Shown here in pieces: positions 1-12,760 of a stretch of DNA of 64,000 nucleotides. Each line of letters opens with the position of its first letter. Positions within the stretch are counted from its first letter, which is position 1. The notes beneath the pieces are model-generated. The model ran no database searches and had not been told where the DNA came from. It saw only the letters and a program-made list of their open reading frames with translations. The position numbers and the translations under genes are program-made. This DNA comes from Diprion similis. Its lineage: Eukaryota; Arthropoda; Insecta; Hymenoptera; Diprionidae. The DNA lies in NCBI RefSeq assembly GCF_021155765.1, contig NC_060106.1, positions 14,348,031-14,412,030 on the forward strand. The letters run 5' to 3'.

Positions 1-3000
1 TTGCAATATACTTACGATGCAGGGACCCAATTATTTCCAGCGGCGTGCTTTTCCATTACGTACGTGTCCGATTTTTCAAAACCAAGGCTTACCAAAGCTG
101 TCCCTGCGACCTACGTACCTCGATTCGACATCCGTCCGGTACTAAAGCGGACAAAGACTTTCTCTCTAGTATACTTTGACAATCGAGCCACTCGGCAACG
201 CGCGACAACTCGCAGGTAAGGATAATGAGGATGAGGAGTGAGCTGCATATCCAAGTACTCCCACACGCCACGGTTTAACGCGTTGCCCGCGACACAATCT
301 TCGTGCAAGGATCTAAATCGGCCGGCGTTGCTGGTGCAGCAGGTGGAAAGGAAGGCGCAAGGCGTACCCTGTCCTCGCAGTTCATTCCCCTCCGTCGTAG
401 ATTGATCCACGCTACCTTTTCCGCGCGCACTCCGGTCGTCTCAAGGACTTTTGTACCTGTGAATGTCCTCCGTGTACACCAAGTACATTGGATACACATG
501 CACAAGTATCGATATAGACGAGCGAGGAGACGGGATCGGGATCGCGGTCGCAGGGTAACTCTAGCGGTAGTGAAAACTCGTACCATCGGACAACGGACTC
601 GCCTTCCACAGATCCCGAGTGCTCGAGTTTACATTTTTATATCCACCTGGCCGATTGTTCGGCTGATTCAAAGCATGGCTACGAACTCGGCTGAATGGAC
701 GAAAGATGAAAAGATACCTTCTCCTACTTGTGCGGTTTCTTTCAACTATTCAAACCGGCGAATGTGCAGTTTACTCCCCTCCGTGTATCCATCGTAATCG
801 TTGTATGGAACGAGGCGATGTTGATAAAAAAGCTCACCACATAGATCCAAGCCGAATCTCAAACTGTTCATAAAGTAATATTTGGCTGAACGTAGAGAAT
901 TACAGGTTCCGTCGATGATTGATCGATCTCCGCTTATATTGGTGGATAATTGGAGGTGATGGGGGTAATCCGTGCGGAAACTTGTTAATCAATGCATTCG
1001 AATGATCTCACCGTCGATACGTTCTGCTATTTTTGATAGCCGATGGTATTGCACAGGCGGAGGCAGGAGGAATTCGCGCCGACTAACGGTTTCGCGAAAA
1101 CATCGAGGAGCCGAATTGATCGTCAAGCCGCATCGCTGGTGTGCCCGATGCTAATTACCAAGAGGTATGTGTCGGGCAGATCGATGGTGCGAGCGTGGAT
1201 AATACACATTGTCATTCCCTCGAAGCCCCTCGATCTCTCCCCTCTTTTACACCCGGCAACTAGCTAAATGCGGGCCAAGCTTGGTATCCGCTGAACGTAT
1301 GACACTAAAATCTCTTTACGCCGCGCTTGCAAATCGGACAAAGATTTTTTATCCACTCGATGGTATCATACACGACGATTCAGGTTTCTCGAACCCCTGG
1401 TCCTTCCGTCTGGCCTCGTTCCATCGGTGCTAAAGCAAGTACCCGTTACGGAAAAAAAGGCAAATAAAATCATCGATTTTCGTACTCGAAACATGAGTTG
1501 ATCAGAGGTTACGAAATGTCTAGATGCGCTGCAGTGCCGAGCAGAATTTATCGGACTGATAGGACCACTTTTGGAAACGTGTTTTGAAAAAATTAATGCG
1601 CATTTGCTGTTCATTTATAACACATTAATTCTGTATTATTTTAATAAAAATGACTGCTGGGTTGCTGCGGTCAAGCCAGACTAATTTTCTTTAAATAACG
1701 ATAAGGTGTACAGAGGCAGACCTGTTCGATGATCAACCGCGCTCTAATTGATGCAGGTTATATCGATAAACAGAGAGTTTACAACTATGCGTCTCGGCGA
1801 TTTCAGAATTCTCGGCAAAACCTGTACATGGAGAAATGGATATTTATTCTGCCCAGTCACTACAGACTTCTTGACGTACAGACGCGTTGGAGAATCTTGT
1901 TTGCGACCGTGCGCTTTCTTGGTCTTCCTTTCCTCAGCGAAAGTAATTGCATAGTTCAGTTGAATAATCAACAAATTTTTTCTAGCCTTTACAAAGTCCT
2001 CGATAGTCGGATTCTGAAATTCTGTTACATAGTTATACAACGAATTATTCTTCACTGATTTTCTGTGTGCTCCAAAACTTCACTGACGGTGCACATTAAA
2101 TACGAGTCATAATTTAAGTAGGCGTGTCAATGTGCCTAACTTGACAAGTATAATATTTGGCGTCTTACTCGATTCTACTGCGTTTTCGAACCTTCAAGTT
2201 CAGGGACCATGTGGTCTTGAGAATTCAGGTTCGAAGTTGCCTGATGTTTCCAAATTGTCACACTTTCCCACAATAGTTCTAGTTCTAGGATCTAGGCAAT
2301 TCTGACAGTTGACTGGGACACCGATTATTCGCGCATAATTGACGCGACATTAATTACCAGCCGCGTGAATGAGCGACCTCTTACATTTAAATGTGCGTCC
2401 GTTATATGAAAGTCGACAATTCGGCGAAGAAGCAAAAAATTATGCACCATTAACTGCCGTATGGATAAAAGATCCTGCCATATAAATTGACCGCCGACAA
2501 CCGGTAAATGGTGGACGGGTCATGTTTCACAAACGGTCAGCAGTATAAGAAAAATTTTATCCGAAAATCAAAGGGAGCGGCAACTGCTGCAATGAAACAG
2601 GAGTTTTAAATAATGTTTACGAGTCCTTAATAACCAAGCAAATGACTTCCTGCGATAACATATCCACGACGTTGTACCTTCAAATCTGCACCACAACAAT
2701 TTTCCACAGTGTGATAGATGTACGCTGCACATTCGAAGCGATGCTAAATTCTGCATACTGCGAATCAGTATTAAAAAAGCGAGAGTCCAGAGTATCGAGC
2801 TGGGAAATTACGATGCTGCATGGGTGTAATATTCAAGTGATTATGCTTTGAATTCAGCGCCTCAGGGTCTCCAAGACGTAACGGCAAAACCCCGGCGAAG
2901 AGTAATCGATTGCAGTGGAAATTCTGGCGAGATATTATGTACTTTTTTCCTTTTCAACTCCGTTCAATTTTCGATTATTCTCGTTTCGCTCTACTTGGGG

Positions 3001-3143
3001 ATTTTTACTATTTTGTCATGCTGTTTTAATTTATTTTCGCAATTAGCAGCCAACACTGGTAGATAGTTATCATTGCATGGGTCACGCGAACATATTCATA
3101 ACGTGATTGTTAAATCGTAATTCGCGTAGCGATTACATCTTTT

Positions 3144-3305
3144 CAATACAACATAATTTCTCGTTACTTTTTGTGCCAGTGAAGAAAGTGTTTCGGTTTC
3201 TTTAAATTAAATAAATCATTGCAATACAACTTAATTTCTTGTTACTTTTTAACGCCATTCAAGGAAAGTGTTCTGGTCTCTGTATATTTATTACATCATT
3301 ACAAT
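3144..3305. repeat. Diverged 78-bp tandem duplication (two copies)
   Basis: The block beginning CAATACAACATAATTTCTCG at 3144 recurs at 3222 as CAATACAACTTAATTTCTTG. Both continue with GTTACTTTTT, a GCCA motif, a GAAAGTGTT motif and a GGT(T/C)TCT motif. A third copy may start with ACAATA at 3301. The copies differ at many positions, so the duplication is old. No open reading frame is associated. Confidence 0.7.
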
Positions 3306-4477
3306 AGATTCGTCGGGTGAAGTTCTCCTACCTATCTAACATCTAGAAAAATCACTTCACCCTTACTACGCCATTGATAATATTCACAAGTTTACTGTCA
3401 ACGGTACGTCCTGCTTGCAAATATCTGTACTAAATTGTTTGGCAAATCGATCGATTGCTCGATCGATCAAATGCAAAGAATTCAGTACATCGGGTCTTTA
3501 CATTTCATACCACACGTTCCTTGGCACGTGATGTTGCAGCGGCATTAAGGAAGCACCTTTCTTTCAGTGCAGAGCCAGACGCAACGAGCAAGGCTCTAAC
3601 CGTCGCGTCGCTTGATGTTTGTGACCTGTTACCAAGTTGTGTTTGCGACTCACGTCTGCCGGCTACAGCGTAAACTGGTAACAGGAAAAGACCGGCTGGC
3701 TGGAATCGAGCCTGTCAGCCGTCCTGGAATCCCCGGGTTATCCACGGTCTTCCTTAACTGCACCACGTCTATCGATCGGTGCAACGTTGCCCGGATCGAC
3801 CAAATTGGGCCATAATGTCACCGCAGTGGCGTCAACCCACTGCGATTCACAATTATTATACAATTCTCTGAGTTAATAATATTCGTAGTAATGTTTATCG
3901 CGACACTCGAAAGATTTTATGGAAATAATGACGATCATGCGATCGGTAATCAAATTGATTGGACAGACTAATGAGTATAAAGAGATTGAGTGTATTACAG
4001 TCAATCATTCTAGACGTAGTAAAATAATGGTCATGGAAAAACATTGTATGAATTAATTCATACGAGTATGCTAATTATAAACGGTACAGATCATAAAAAA
4101 AAACCGCAGATTCCACGAACGTCTCAGGGCAGGGAAGGGGGAGGGTGGTCTGACCAGTAAGATAATCGAATCAGTATTCTTATTATTTAATTATATCTGT
4201 GTCAACACATTCAAGAGGGATTCCAGCTGATTTGGGTCCAGGTAGACGGGTCTTCAAAAAGACCGTTATGCAGCATTCCATTTTTGATTGTACTTAACAA
4301 TTTGGCGATTGTACGAGGCAAATCGTGCTAGTCCAGATCTACTTGATCTGTTCCAATCTGGTTCGCGTTCGCCTTTGCTTTTATTTTAACCAGGAACCGT
4401 ACATTCGTGAATAGAAGGCGGACTAAGAAATTTATCAACATCACACGACGTGACAACTGCGAAGCTCCGGACTATCT

Positions 4478-4509
4478 TGCGTGCGTACGTGCGTGCGTGC
4501 GTGCGTGCG
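4478..4509. repeat. GTGC/TGCG microsatellite
   Basis: Short run of tandem GTGC units interrupted once by TAC, about 240 bases upstream of the DM4/12 start codon. Any role is unknown. Confidence 0.85.
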
Positions 4510-4745
4510 AATAAAGTTCATCTGCAATGGTAGGGTCAAGTGTAATATTCGCAAACTATGCCACGAGAGCACTAAGTGCTGGAGATGGGTTACGGGGATA
4601 ACGGAGTTCGGCGCCGATCCGATCCTCTCCGCACGTTTCCAGCAACTTTGTTGTTTTTTACTCGCCAATGATTGACGCTGAACGAAGGCACTGTACAAGC
4701 ACGACCGCCGTTACATATGAGTGATCCGTTCGTGTTTCAGTAAAG

Positions 4746-6551
4746 ATGCTGCCAAATCTCGGTCCACTTTTCTGTCTGATGCTATTCCTCGGAGTTTCGG
4801 CGCCTCAGAGCCACCCCGGGGATGCTGGTGTCGTCCCTGACGATGGGGCCCAGGTTCACCACCGTCAGAAGAGACTGTTATGGGTTACAAATGATGGAAG
4901 AATCGCCTTGCCTCCTGGCACAGTGCTGACCATAACTCCGACGATTCTGTTACCCTTCGTGAGGTACCCGCCTTACGGTTTCCTCAGCAACATGTCGATG
5001 AGTTTCCCGTTCACCAGTGAGTCCCTTTCGCCGATTCACGTGTTTTTGACTTCTTAAAGGCGCAGATTCTAATTTTGCAATTTCGTTACAGTCGACTTCG
5101 ACAAGCTGGGCCTAACGGACAACGAGAATCCTTACGGTGCTCTGCCCCCCGTCTTCGGCAGGGCGTTCCAGAGCCGAGAGGCAGGCATGGCTCTCGGGGA
5201 TTTCATTGCCTCCTTCATGAAGCACAGACTCCAGAAACGCGAGGTACCGGAAGTTCCCAAAAACGCGTTCCAGGGTGGAGAACGCGCCCTACTTTATGGG
5301 ATAGCCGAAGACATGCTGAGCCAGTTCGGAATGGATGGCAAAGCTTGCCTGCTTCGAGCGATATGCGAGGTTCACGGTCACCCTTTGGACAATTTCGGCT
5401 TCGTCGGTGAAATTATACGGCTTTTTTTCACGTGAGTATTTCGGGGCGTTCGTCATAACCCGTTCGATGCGGCGATTCAGAGAATGCTAGTCGTAAGCAC
5501 TGGCAGGTGTTCGAAATATCGCTAAGCTAAAACGGGGGCCTGCCTCGCTCCTAGAACCAGGTGATCCGTTTTTACCTGACATTAATTTTTTGCCACCTGT
5601 AATTTCAGCGCGAGCAAATCGCCGTTCGCTGAACTGATGAAGGATTACGTCGATGCAGAAAAAACAGGAAAATCGCACGGGGAATGCTGGCCATACTTCA
5701 AGGCGTGTCCGAAATCACTGTTCTTGCCATCATCAAACAAGTACATGTGAGTTATGGGGCAGTTATTATCTGTGTAGATCACGAATGCGTAATTACCTAG
5801 TAGGTGTCACAATAGCGTGTATTCGGAACGATTTCAGCTGCTCGCTGATGTCAGTGGTGAATATGGCATGTGCGAAGACTGTAATTATGAACGCCCCATT
5901 GCTTCGTTGATTGAGAGCTAATTTGCAAATAGTGGTGTTCACAGTTACCGAACACGCGTGTAGAGCCAGCCTGATTTTGCTTGCTCTGCAACTGTTTCGT
6001 ATTAGGTAAACCATCAGCGCATAACAAAGCGATAAAATTTGGACACAGATTGAATTTTTTGAGTGAGTAGGCGAATTTAACCGAACTACGTGATACGTCC
6101 GCCAAAGTGAGTAAACGGTGAGACCCACATCTCAGGCCCAAAGGCTATAGGAAGCCTCGAGGCACAAGGCAATGGCTAAAAGTTAGGGAATTCCCAATTG
6201 TTATTCACAAGAAGTTGCTGATCCCATCATCAGATACGGTTATGTGGTATTTATATCAATCAGATTGAAGTAGGCGACTGAATGTACACACACGTAGAAG
6301 CTGACATAAAAAAGTATCATGCAGTAGATGAACACTTGTGTTATACATTCATTGAGGAGCTGAGAAATGATGCGATCAAAATATGCTTTAAATAATATAT
6401 AAACCGGCACCATTTGTGTTACAGGGAAAATTCCGTTCACACAGAAGCAGAGGTTGATTTTGACGACGAGTTCAATAAGATTCCGCAAAGTTTCGAACAG
6501 GAATCGCCGAAGAGGACTCCCACACGGAATACGATACATCCAGCTATGTAG
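4746..6551 (+). CDS. Secreted DM4/12 (DM4_12) family protein, four exons
   Basis: Exons I place at 4746-5016, 5092-5431, 5609-5746 and 6425-6551 join in frame to 291 residues and use GT-AG introns throughout. Residues 1 to about 20 are a hydrophobic signal peptide. RQKR at residues 40-43 is a furin-like site followed by a hydrophobic LLWVTNDGR-type segment, as is usual in this family. The DM4/12 signature is in exons 2 and 3: GKACLLRAICEVHGHPL (Cys-x5-Cys), then HGECWPYFKACPKSLF (Cys-x6-Cys), consistent with two disulfides. The short last exon adds an acidic tail ending PAM. The family is insect-expanded and of unknown biochemical function; members are predicted to be secreted. The ATG was chosen because it opens the signal peptide; the TTTCAG just before it suggests an upstream non-coding exon. 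Confidence 0.9.
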
Positions 6552-7057
6552 GCTTTAGGTGAATATTTAGATATCAAATCATTTATAATTAGCATGAAAA
6601 ATATGAAGTAGATAGCCATGCGATATACGTAATGCTCAGAGCACAATCGATCAAACTGCAGTGGGATAGATAAATAAGGTATATTTTTTATATCGAAATT
6701 TGATGAAAACTTCGCAACATTATTTTATGCCAATAACGGTATGCGGAAAATCGTAATATCGATTGCTTGCGATTTTTATGGAATTAATCATTGCTACTCT
6801 ATACAGGTTGAAATAATCGCATTATTTATTGTCAGTACGTGTCATATGATTTTTATCAAATATTTGGTGCTGTGCAATATCACGGGAAACCGACTTTTCG
6901 TAACTTCGGTACGTGACGTTAATGGTTTCGATACAATCAGTCAAATATGACATATAGATATTCACGTTCTATTCATAAATCGATGAAATGTATATAAAAA
7001 TGATGAAGGGACTCAGGGGAAAACGAGTGATGAATTTTTAAGAGATTTGTGTAAAAT

Positions 7058-7063
7058 AATAAA
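7058..7063 (+). terminator. Candidate poly(A) signal of the DM4/12 gene
   Basis: AATAAA about 510 bases after the stop codon at 6551. A further AAATAAAT follows near 7230, so the end may be heterogeneous. Confidence 0.4.
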
Positions 7064-8011
7064 CATTATTGCAAATAATTTAAAGTATAGTAAATTACTT
7101 ACTATGGTCTGTCGGAATGTTATATTATTATCTGTTATCTGTATATCTGTTTAATTTAAGGTAAGAACGTGTTAGGTATACTGTAAATAGCATAGTGTGT
7201 GAATGTGTATATTAATGTTGAAATAATTAAATAAATTATTTAATATATGAAATAACGTGAAAGAGTTTTTGTATAAATTGTATCCTTAAATAGATAGGGG
7301 AAAAATAAAGGCAATGGCACGATGCCACAAAGAATATTGACAAATTTACGTTTGTGTAATTTTGTTTTACGGGAAGGTAGAGTTGCGATATACGTGTAAT
7401 ATATTCATAGGACGATAACAATATCAAGAGCCATTTTTTAATACTATTTTATTTTCTACCCCTTCAAGATATTCAAAGTTTTGAGCCACTACAATTTGCA
7501 TATGATTTTTAGTTTACTTATATATTATTTAAATTGCTTCGTTTTTTTCATTTTTCCTTTCTATCTTTCATAAAAAAAGGTCAGGATAGTCAATACTATG
7601 GGAATTCGGGAGAGAAATACCTTATCTCCTTCTATTGAATGTTTTTGTCGCACTGTTATTCGTCCTCACGGTTTGACCTTTTCTGTTATCTGATAATTCA
7701 TGTTTATCGTATTTTACATTTGAATTAGTTGAGAAAAATTTTCAAAGCAAGAATATTACACTCGAAACGCTTATACAAAAGCCTATATTTTATTAGTCTA
7801 GTTGAATCGACAGCTTCTTTGTTAAATTTTTCACGGCACATCAATCGATTCGGGAATAGGATAAACTACAATCCGGATTGCATAAAATTGAATTTCATAC
7901 GTTTTCAGTTTTTTTTTTATCTTCTATAGATACCAAGAAATGGTCAGACCATGAAACAAGATGTTGGATGAAATGAAATACAATAACTAATTATACTAAC
8001 GATTTAGATAA

Positions 8012-8031
8012 GTATCAGAAATTTCTGATAC
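8012..8031. promoter_or_regulatory. 20-bp perfect palindrome with heat-shock-element-like core
   Basis: GTATCAGAAA followed by TTTCTGATAC is fully self-complementary. Its centre AGAAATTTCT matches the nGAAnnTTCn unit bound by heat-shock factor. Only one unit pair is present, whereas functional elements usually have three or more, and no promoter is known nearby. It may be a chance palindrome in AT-rich DNA. Confidence 0.3.
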
Positions 8032-11000
8032 CATCTGCGCAATCAATCTTAATGTACGATTGATCCAGTGCGTTTGGTCAATACATTATGGTTGTAATGT
8101 TTTTACGCCGCATTAGCACTTGTAAAATAGCGTTAGCTAATCCTTGTAATATTTCTGTATGTATGAACATTACCAAATGAGATAAATTCTCTGGTCAATA
8201 ATATACATAATACAATTTATTCGATTTATTTAATGCCTATCCACTAAGTATACTCTGTGTTAAATAAGACGGTATATATAATAAATCATTTCAAGTAGCA
8301 GCCACTTGGATACCCCTAAAATTAAGCTTAAGTAGGTATGTATGTATATATAGTTCTATGAACGACGTATTAAAATTCATCCGTAATAACTGATTAGAAT
8401 TTGCGATATTACATGGTAAATAAAAATTAAAAACTATACACCTCTACATCAATACTACATCTTTACCCACATTATAATAAATTATCTATAAAATCCTATA
8501 TTTGACGGTAATAAACAATGATTTTTTATTCGAATAGATTCGCATCGAGATACGAAGAAAGAAATACAAGTCTGGTGATGAATTACAAAAAAGTGGAGTT
8601 TTGTACATTGGATTTATCAGGTATCAATCAATCTGATTCATCATTATTGCCACAACTTCTAAGGACATGAGGCTAACAAAGAGCTTTTCATAATGCTTGG
8701 AATAATTATGGCACAGATTTTACCCTGTTTTTTGTTTTTGTTTTTATTTATGCCTAATCCCGTTATTCAAGTATCGAACTCCACTTTAAGCTGGCTCTTT
8801 ACTTTACTCAATGTGGTGGGTACGCCATGTTATAATCTTACAAAGTATATAAATTGCATTAAAACAGAATGACACTATAAACCGTACAGTATCATTTGAT
8901 TGCAGACTAGGATTTGAAGTATGCATTTCATATACATTAAGGATCATAACGATAAGCGAATTTTTCTTTATAAATGAGAGGAAGCTAGTAAATCAAGAAA
9001 AAAGATTAATATTCAATTAATGTCTTGGCAGCTATGTACATAAATTTCAAGCGCAACTCAGGAATACTCGTAGTTTTTTCTACATTATGATTAACTGGGT
9101 AATTCTTGGATATGGTTGGTTGAATTTCAAAAGCCGATACACCTAATAGAACGGTTATTCTACCAATTGTGTTTTTGTTTCAATATTTTCTTTGGGTTTT
9201 CAAGGTTGTCATAATGTTTCCATGCCATTTGGAAATGTGTCGCTACAGATTTCACAAATTTCATTTGCAAGGGAATAGAGAAGAAAAACAAACAGTTGTT
9301 TTTAATGGGACTGAAAGAATTTCTGTTGACTTTTAGGTATATCAGGCTTTCGAATTATACAAATTCAATAAAAATAGACTATTACTAACGTAGTACTTAA
9401 TTTCTGACTAGTATGGGTCTCTACATCAGTGATTTCCATTTTAATTTACAATTAAAGTTATATAAAAGCTTACCGACTAATTTAAATTTCGTTATACGCA
9501 TTGTCACAGAGGGGGGTCAGAAAAACTAGGAGTGTATGTGTGACAATTTTGTTACACGATTTCTACTTAGCTAGTCCTATTAGTCATGTTTGCCAAAATA
9601 TGATTTGACATAATCATGATTTCAGTGGGAGACACTGATCTAAGATATAAGTGTTTGCTTTTTTCGTAATTCGTACAGTACAGACAATAATATGTATATA
9701 GGTAATATACTATACTTGAGACAATATCGTCTCCTTCGATTACATTCTATAGATTTCTATTCACGCAATATACAGTTAATCACATGACAATATTGTATAT
9801 AATATATCTACGCATCGTACACACCTCAATACGTGTGTGACATTACAATAATTTATATTTGTTTCACAAATTTTTGACACACAAACGCACTAACCTTGCC
9901 ACACTGCATGTTTTGCCAAGTGATGAACATTATTTTGACCAGTACTCAAGTTTTCTAAGATTATCGACGAAAAGGTAATGCAAGAATTATCAAAGAGACC
10001 ATCATTTTTCTTCATTTGATTGTCTGAATACTTTTTTTTGTTTCTCTGTTTAGTAACATATAATATTTATCAGTAGCCATTCTCTGGAAACATTCATCCA
10101 CATTGTCATCAGAATTAAATAAATATGATTATTCAATGCAATTCTAAACGTCCCTACAATTTTTTTTTTGCGTAAAATTCTTTACTGATTACTCACTTAG
10201 ACTGTACGAAGTATGACTAAATGTCGGTTTTTGTTAACTCCTTGCATCATCTTTACTTAGAGATATTTATATCGTATTACCGTTGTGCCAAACTAAGTGT
10301 ATAATAATAGTAGAACGGTAAGTACCGAAAACTAATCGTTGTAAAGAAATGCTAATTCTATTCATTACAATTGAACCTTCGTAAAAGAAGTAGACTGAAT
10401 TAATTTACCCTAAGAATTCTTTGTGGCATACAATTTGATGTATATATTGTATCACTCAGATGTGTGCTGATCTACGACCGCATCAGTTTGGTATCACATC
10501 AGATGGAACGTGAGTTGGTCGAGATTGATTCAACCAAAATTTCGATGAAACTTCAAGTAACTAAAGATGAAATACCAGTCGGAAGGACAGGTACGTACCA
10601 GGTTATTGTGATATGTTTAAATAACTGACTGTTTCACAGTGAGTATATAGTGATTACCGCTACCATCTCCATTAGTTCTTTCACCATGCAAGTGTACAAA
10701 TTTATTAACATTGTTCGTGAACTACGAGATAAGTACATTCTTCATACTAAGATACGTTTATAAAGATTTTATGTAGCAATTTAAGCATTATGGGTAACAT
10801 TATAGTGTTACCTAAAAGTGTAGTACAATTGAAAAAATAATTTTCCACTAACGAAAGAACCAAGGGTGGCGAGTGTTCAAAAGCATTTGCATAAAATGCA
10901 AGCTATCTAAATGGATGAGATCAATTGAGAGTTATAATATGAAAAAGTAGTAAATCAGGGTGCGATTTTATATCACATAAATGCTTAGTTACAGATATAG

Positions 11001-12760
11001 AGAAGTAAAGTTAGAGAGTCCAGCTGAAAGAGAAAAATTGATCCGAAATTGGATAAAGCTCTTTGTGGTTTTGCTCTTTCAGAACTACCGAACTGTTTGC
11101 CTGTAAAATTTTGAGCATTCAGTTGGGGATTATTTTTACATTATAGAAAACCGATACCCTGCGTTAATCCTAAAAACGGTACAAAATTTCAATGTTCAAT
11201 CTTACACTTCTCGGCACTCTATATTTTCTAGTGTGTTTTTGTAGATCTCAAGATTCCTTTACTATAATTACGTTGAATCAATTACAATATCTTAACTGGG
11301 TCGTGACGCAAGATAAAAGAGAGTCACGGCAGATCTGAAATCGTTCGAAATAATTAATTAGACCACTTATAAGCTCAGCACGAGTACTCAGAAAACCCGT
11401 TATTAATATGCTAAAAAATTTGATGCTGATAACGGCCCAGCGTTTGCGACACATCACTATTTTACTTCATTAATATATTACAAATTATAAGCAATTAAAT
11501 AAATATGTAATTCTTTGAAATTTCTTGTGGATCTGAAAACCGAAAAAGTCAAAGAAAATCGGTAGAAAGTTATGATCACATCTTAAATCACGCTTGTAAG
11601 ATCAAACAAAAAAAATAAACCTACATGCCACTTTAAAAATTTGAGGCACGTATATCAGATAGCAGCCTTAATATTAAAAATATTTTATACATGCTCTTGG
11701 CGCTCAGCAAGTTTAATCTATAAACTATACATTATAATGCTACCTTGAGTTTTCCTGTAAACTATAAATACCTATCATATAAATTACCATTTTATGAAAG
11801 AAAGCTATTAAAAGCTATAATATTTTGTATGTAGTAGTTAAAGATAAGCTAGTAAGTACGAATAAATTCTGTAAATAATATTCACTGAAATCTCCATTGA
11901 CTTCAGGCCGTAGGCAAATCCATCAAGTACATAAGTAGTGTAAATTTTAAAAGCCTTTAACTTCATTCTTTTGTATCATTCTGTATATCACGCTATATAA
12001 AAGTACTTATATAAAATAAAAATTATTCAAAAAAGGGTATACTCATAAAAAGTATACAACGCCCACCTTATCCTTTTACTCTAGGGCAGGATATTCACTA
12101 TACTATTATTACATTTGTTATTGAGCATATTTTAGAAATTGTTTGAATCGTTGTAGGAAGTGTATATAATATTATTGATTATATTTTTACTATACATTGC
12201 AACCAAGCTTTGTTATTACATACTTTGAAACTTTTCAACTATCATGCTTATCGATTATTGGTTTTGAGACGGATTTAATAAACCCAAACGTTTTTTTTTC
12301 CTTTAAGACAGTTTTCACGTATGCATTATTTGAATGAAACAGCTGGGTGCCCTCAGAGAATGAATAGTACTAGACATATACAAATATGTATCAATTTACC
12401 ATAGAATTTGTACTTCCCATGTATAATATATGGATCTTTTATAAATAAACAATGACTTCGATGCCGCGAAATGCTCAACTTCTGTCAGTTGGCATATGTA
12501 TAGTAAGTAGTACTTGTGAGTGAGTAACAAAGCGATAGAAAAAAATTCATATTTTTGAAATCGCAATTGCAGGCAACAGTACGAGGTACTGGAAAGTTTA
12601 AAAGTTTATGAAAATATTAAAACCTGGTTTCAGTATGAAGTGTTGCGAACACCGATTGCAGCTCTGTTATTAGTTTTACCTTGAATACTCTTGTCCACTA
12701 TGTTTGGAAATACTAGGAACTTCAGGTTCTTCTCCTTCCTTGTGAATTGTTTCAATGCTT

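Larger units (their letters stand above)
1..4745. other. Gene-free stretch before the DM4/12 gene
   Basis: I see no supportable gene here. Open frames such as 303-797 (+) and 111-410 (-) overlap each other on both strands, lack splice context and resemble no family I know. The first 1.3 kb is richer in CpG than the following AT-rich DNA and could hold an upstream promoter or UTR. A diverged 78-bp tandem repeat lies at 3144-3305 and a GTGC microsatellite at 4478-4509. The last few dozen bases end in a pyrimidine-containing TTTCAG directly before the DM4/12 start codon, so part of this stretch may be a 5' UTR intron of that gene. Confidence 0.5.
6552..12760. other. AT-rich stretch between convergent genes, mostly without open frames
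   Basis: The DM4/12 gene (+) and the Dok-7-like gene (-) converge on this stretch, so both 3' UTRs must lie in it. Between about 7.93 and 12.67 kb stop codons are so frequent that no frame reaches 60 codons on either strand. Candidate polyadenylation signals for the plus-strand gene include AATAAA at 7058. For the minus-strand gene an ATTAAA variant lies at 12274-12279 and the first canonical AATAAA I found is opposite 10701-10706, so its 3' UTR could be long. Its coding end is uncertain (see the Dok-7 entry), and the open stretch 12676-12760 may be coding in an alternative reading. A 20-base perfect palindrome is at 8012-8031. Confidence 0.55.

Noticed and set aside
303..797. 164-codon plus-strand open frame
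   Set aside because: Overlapping frames on both strands are equally open, there is no family resemblance, signal peptide or splice context, and the composition is Arg/Ser/Thr-rich as in chance frames of CpG-containing DNA.
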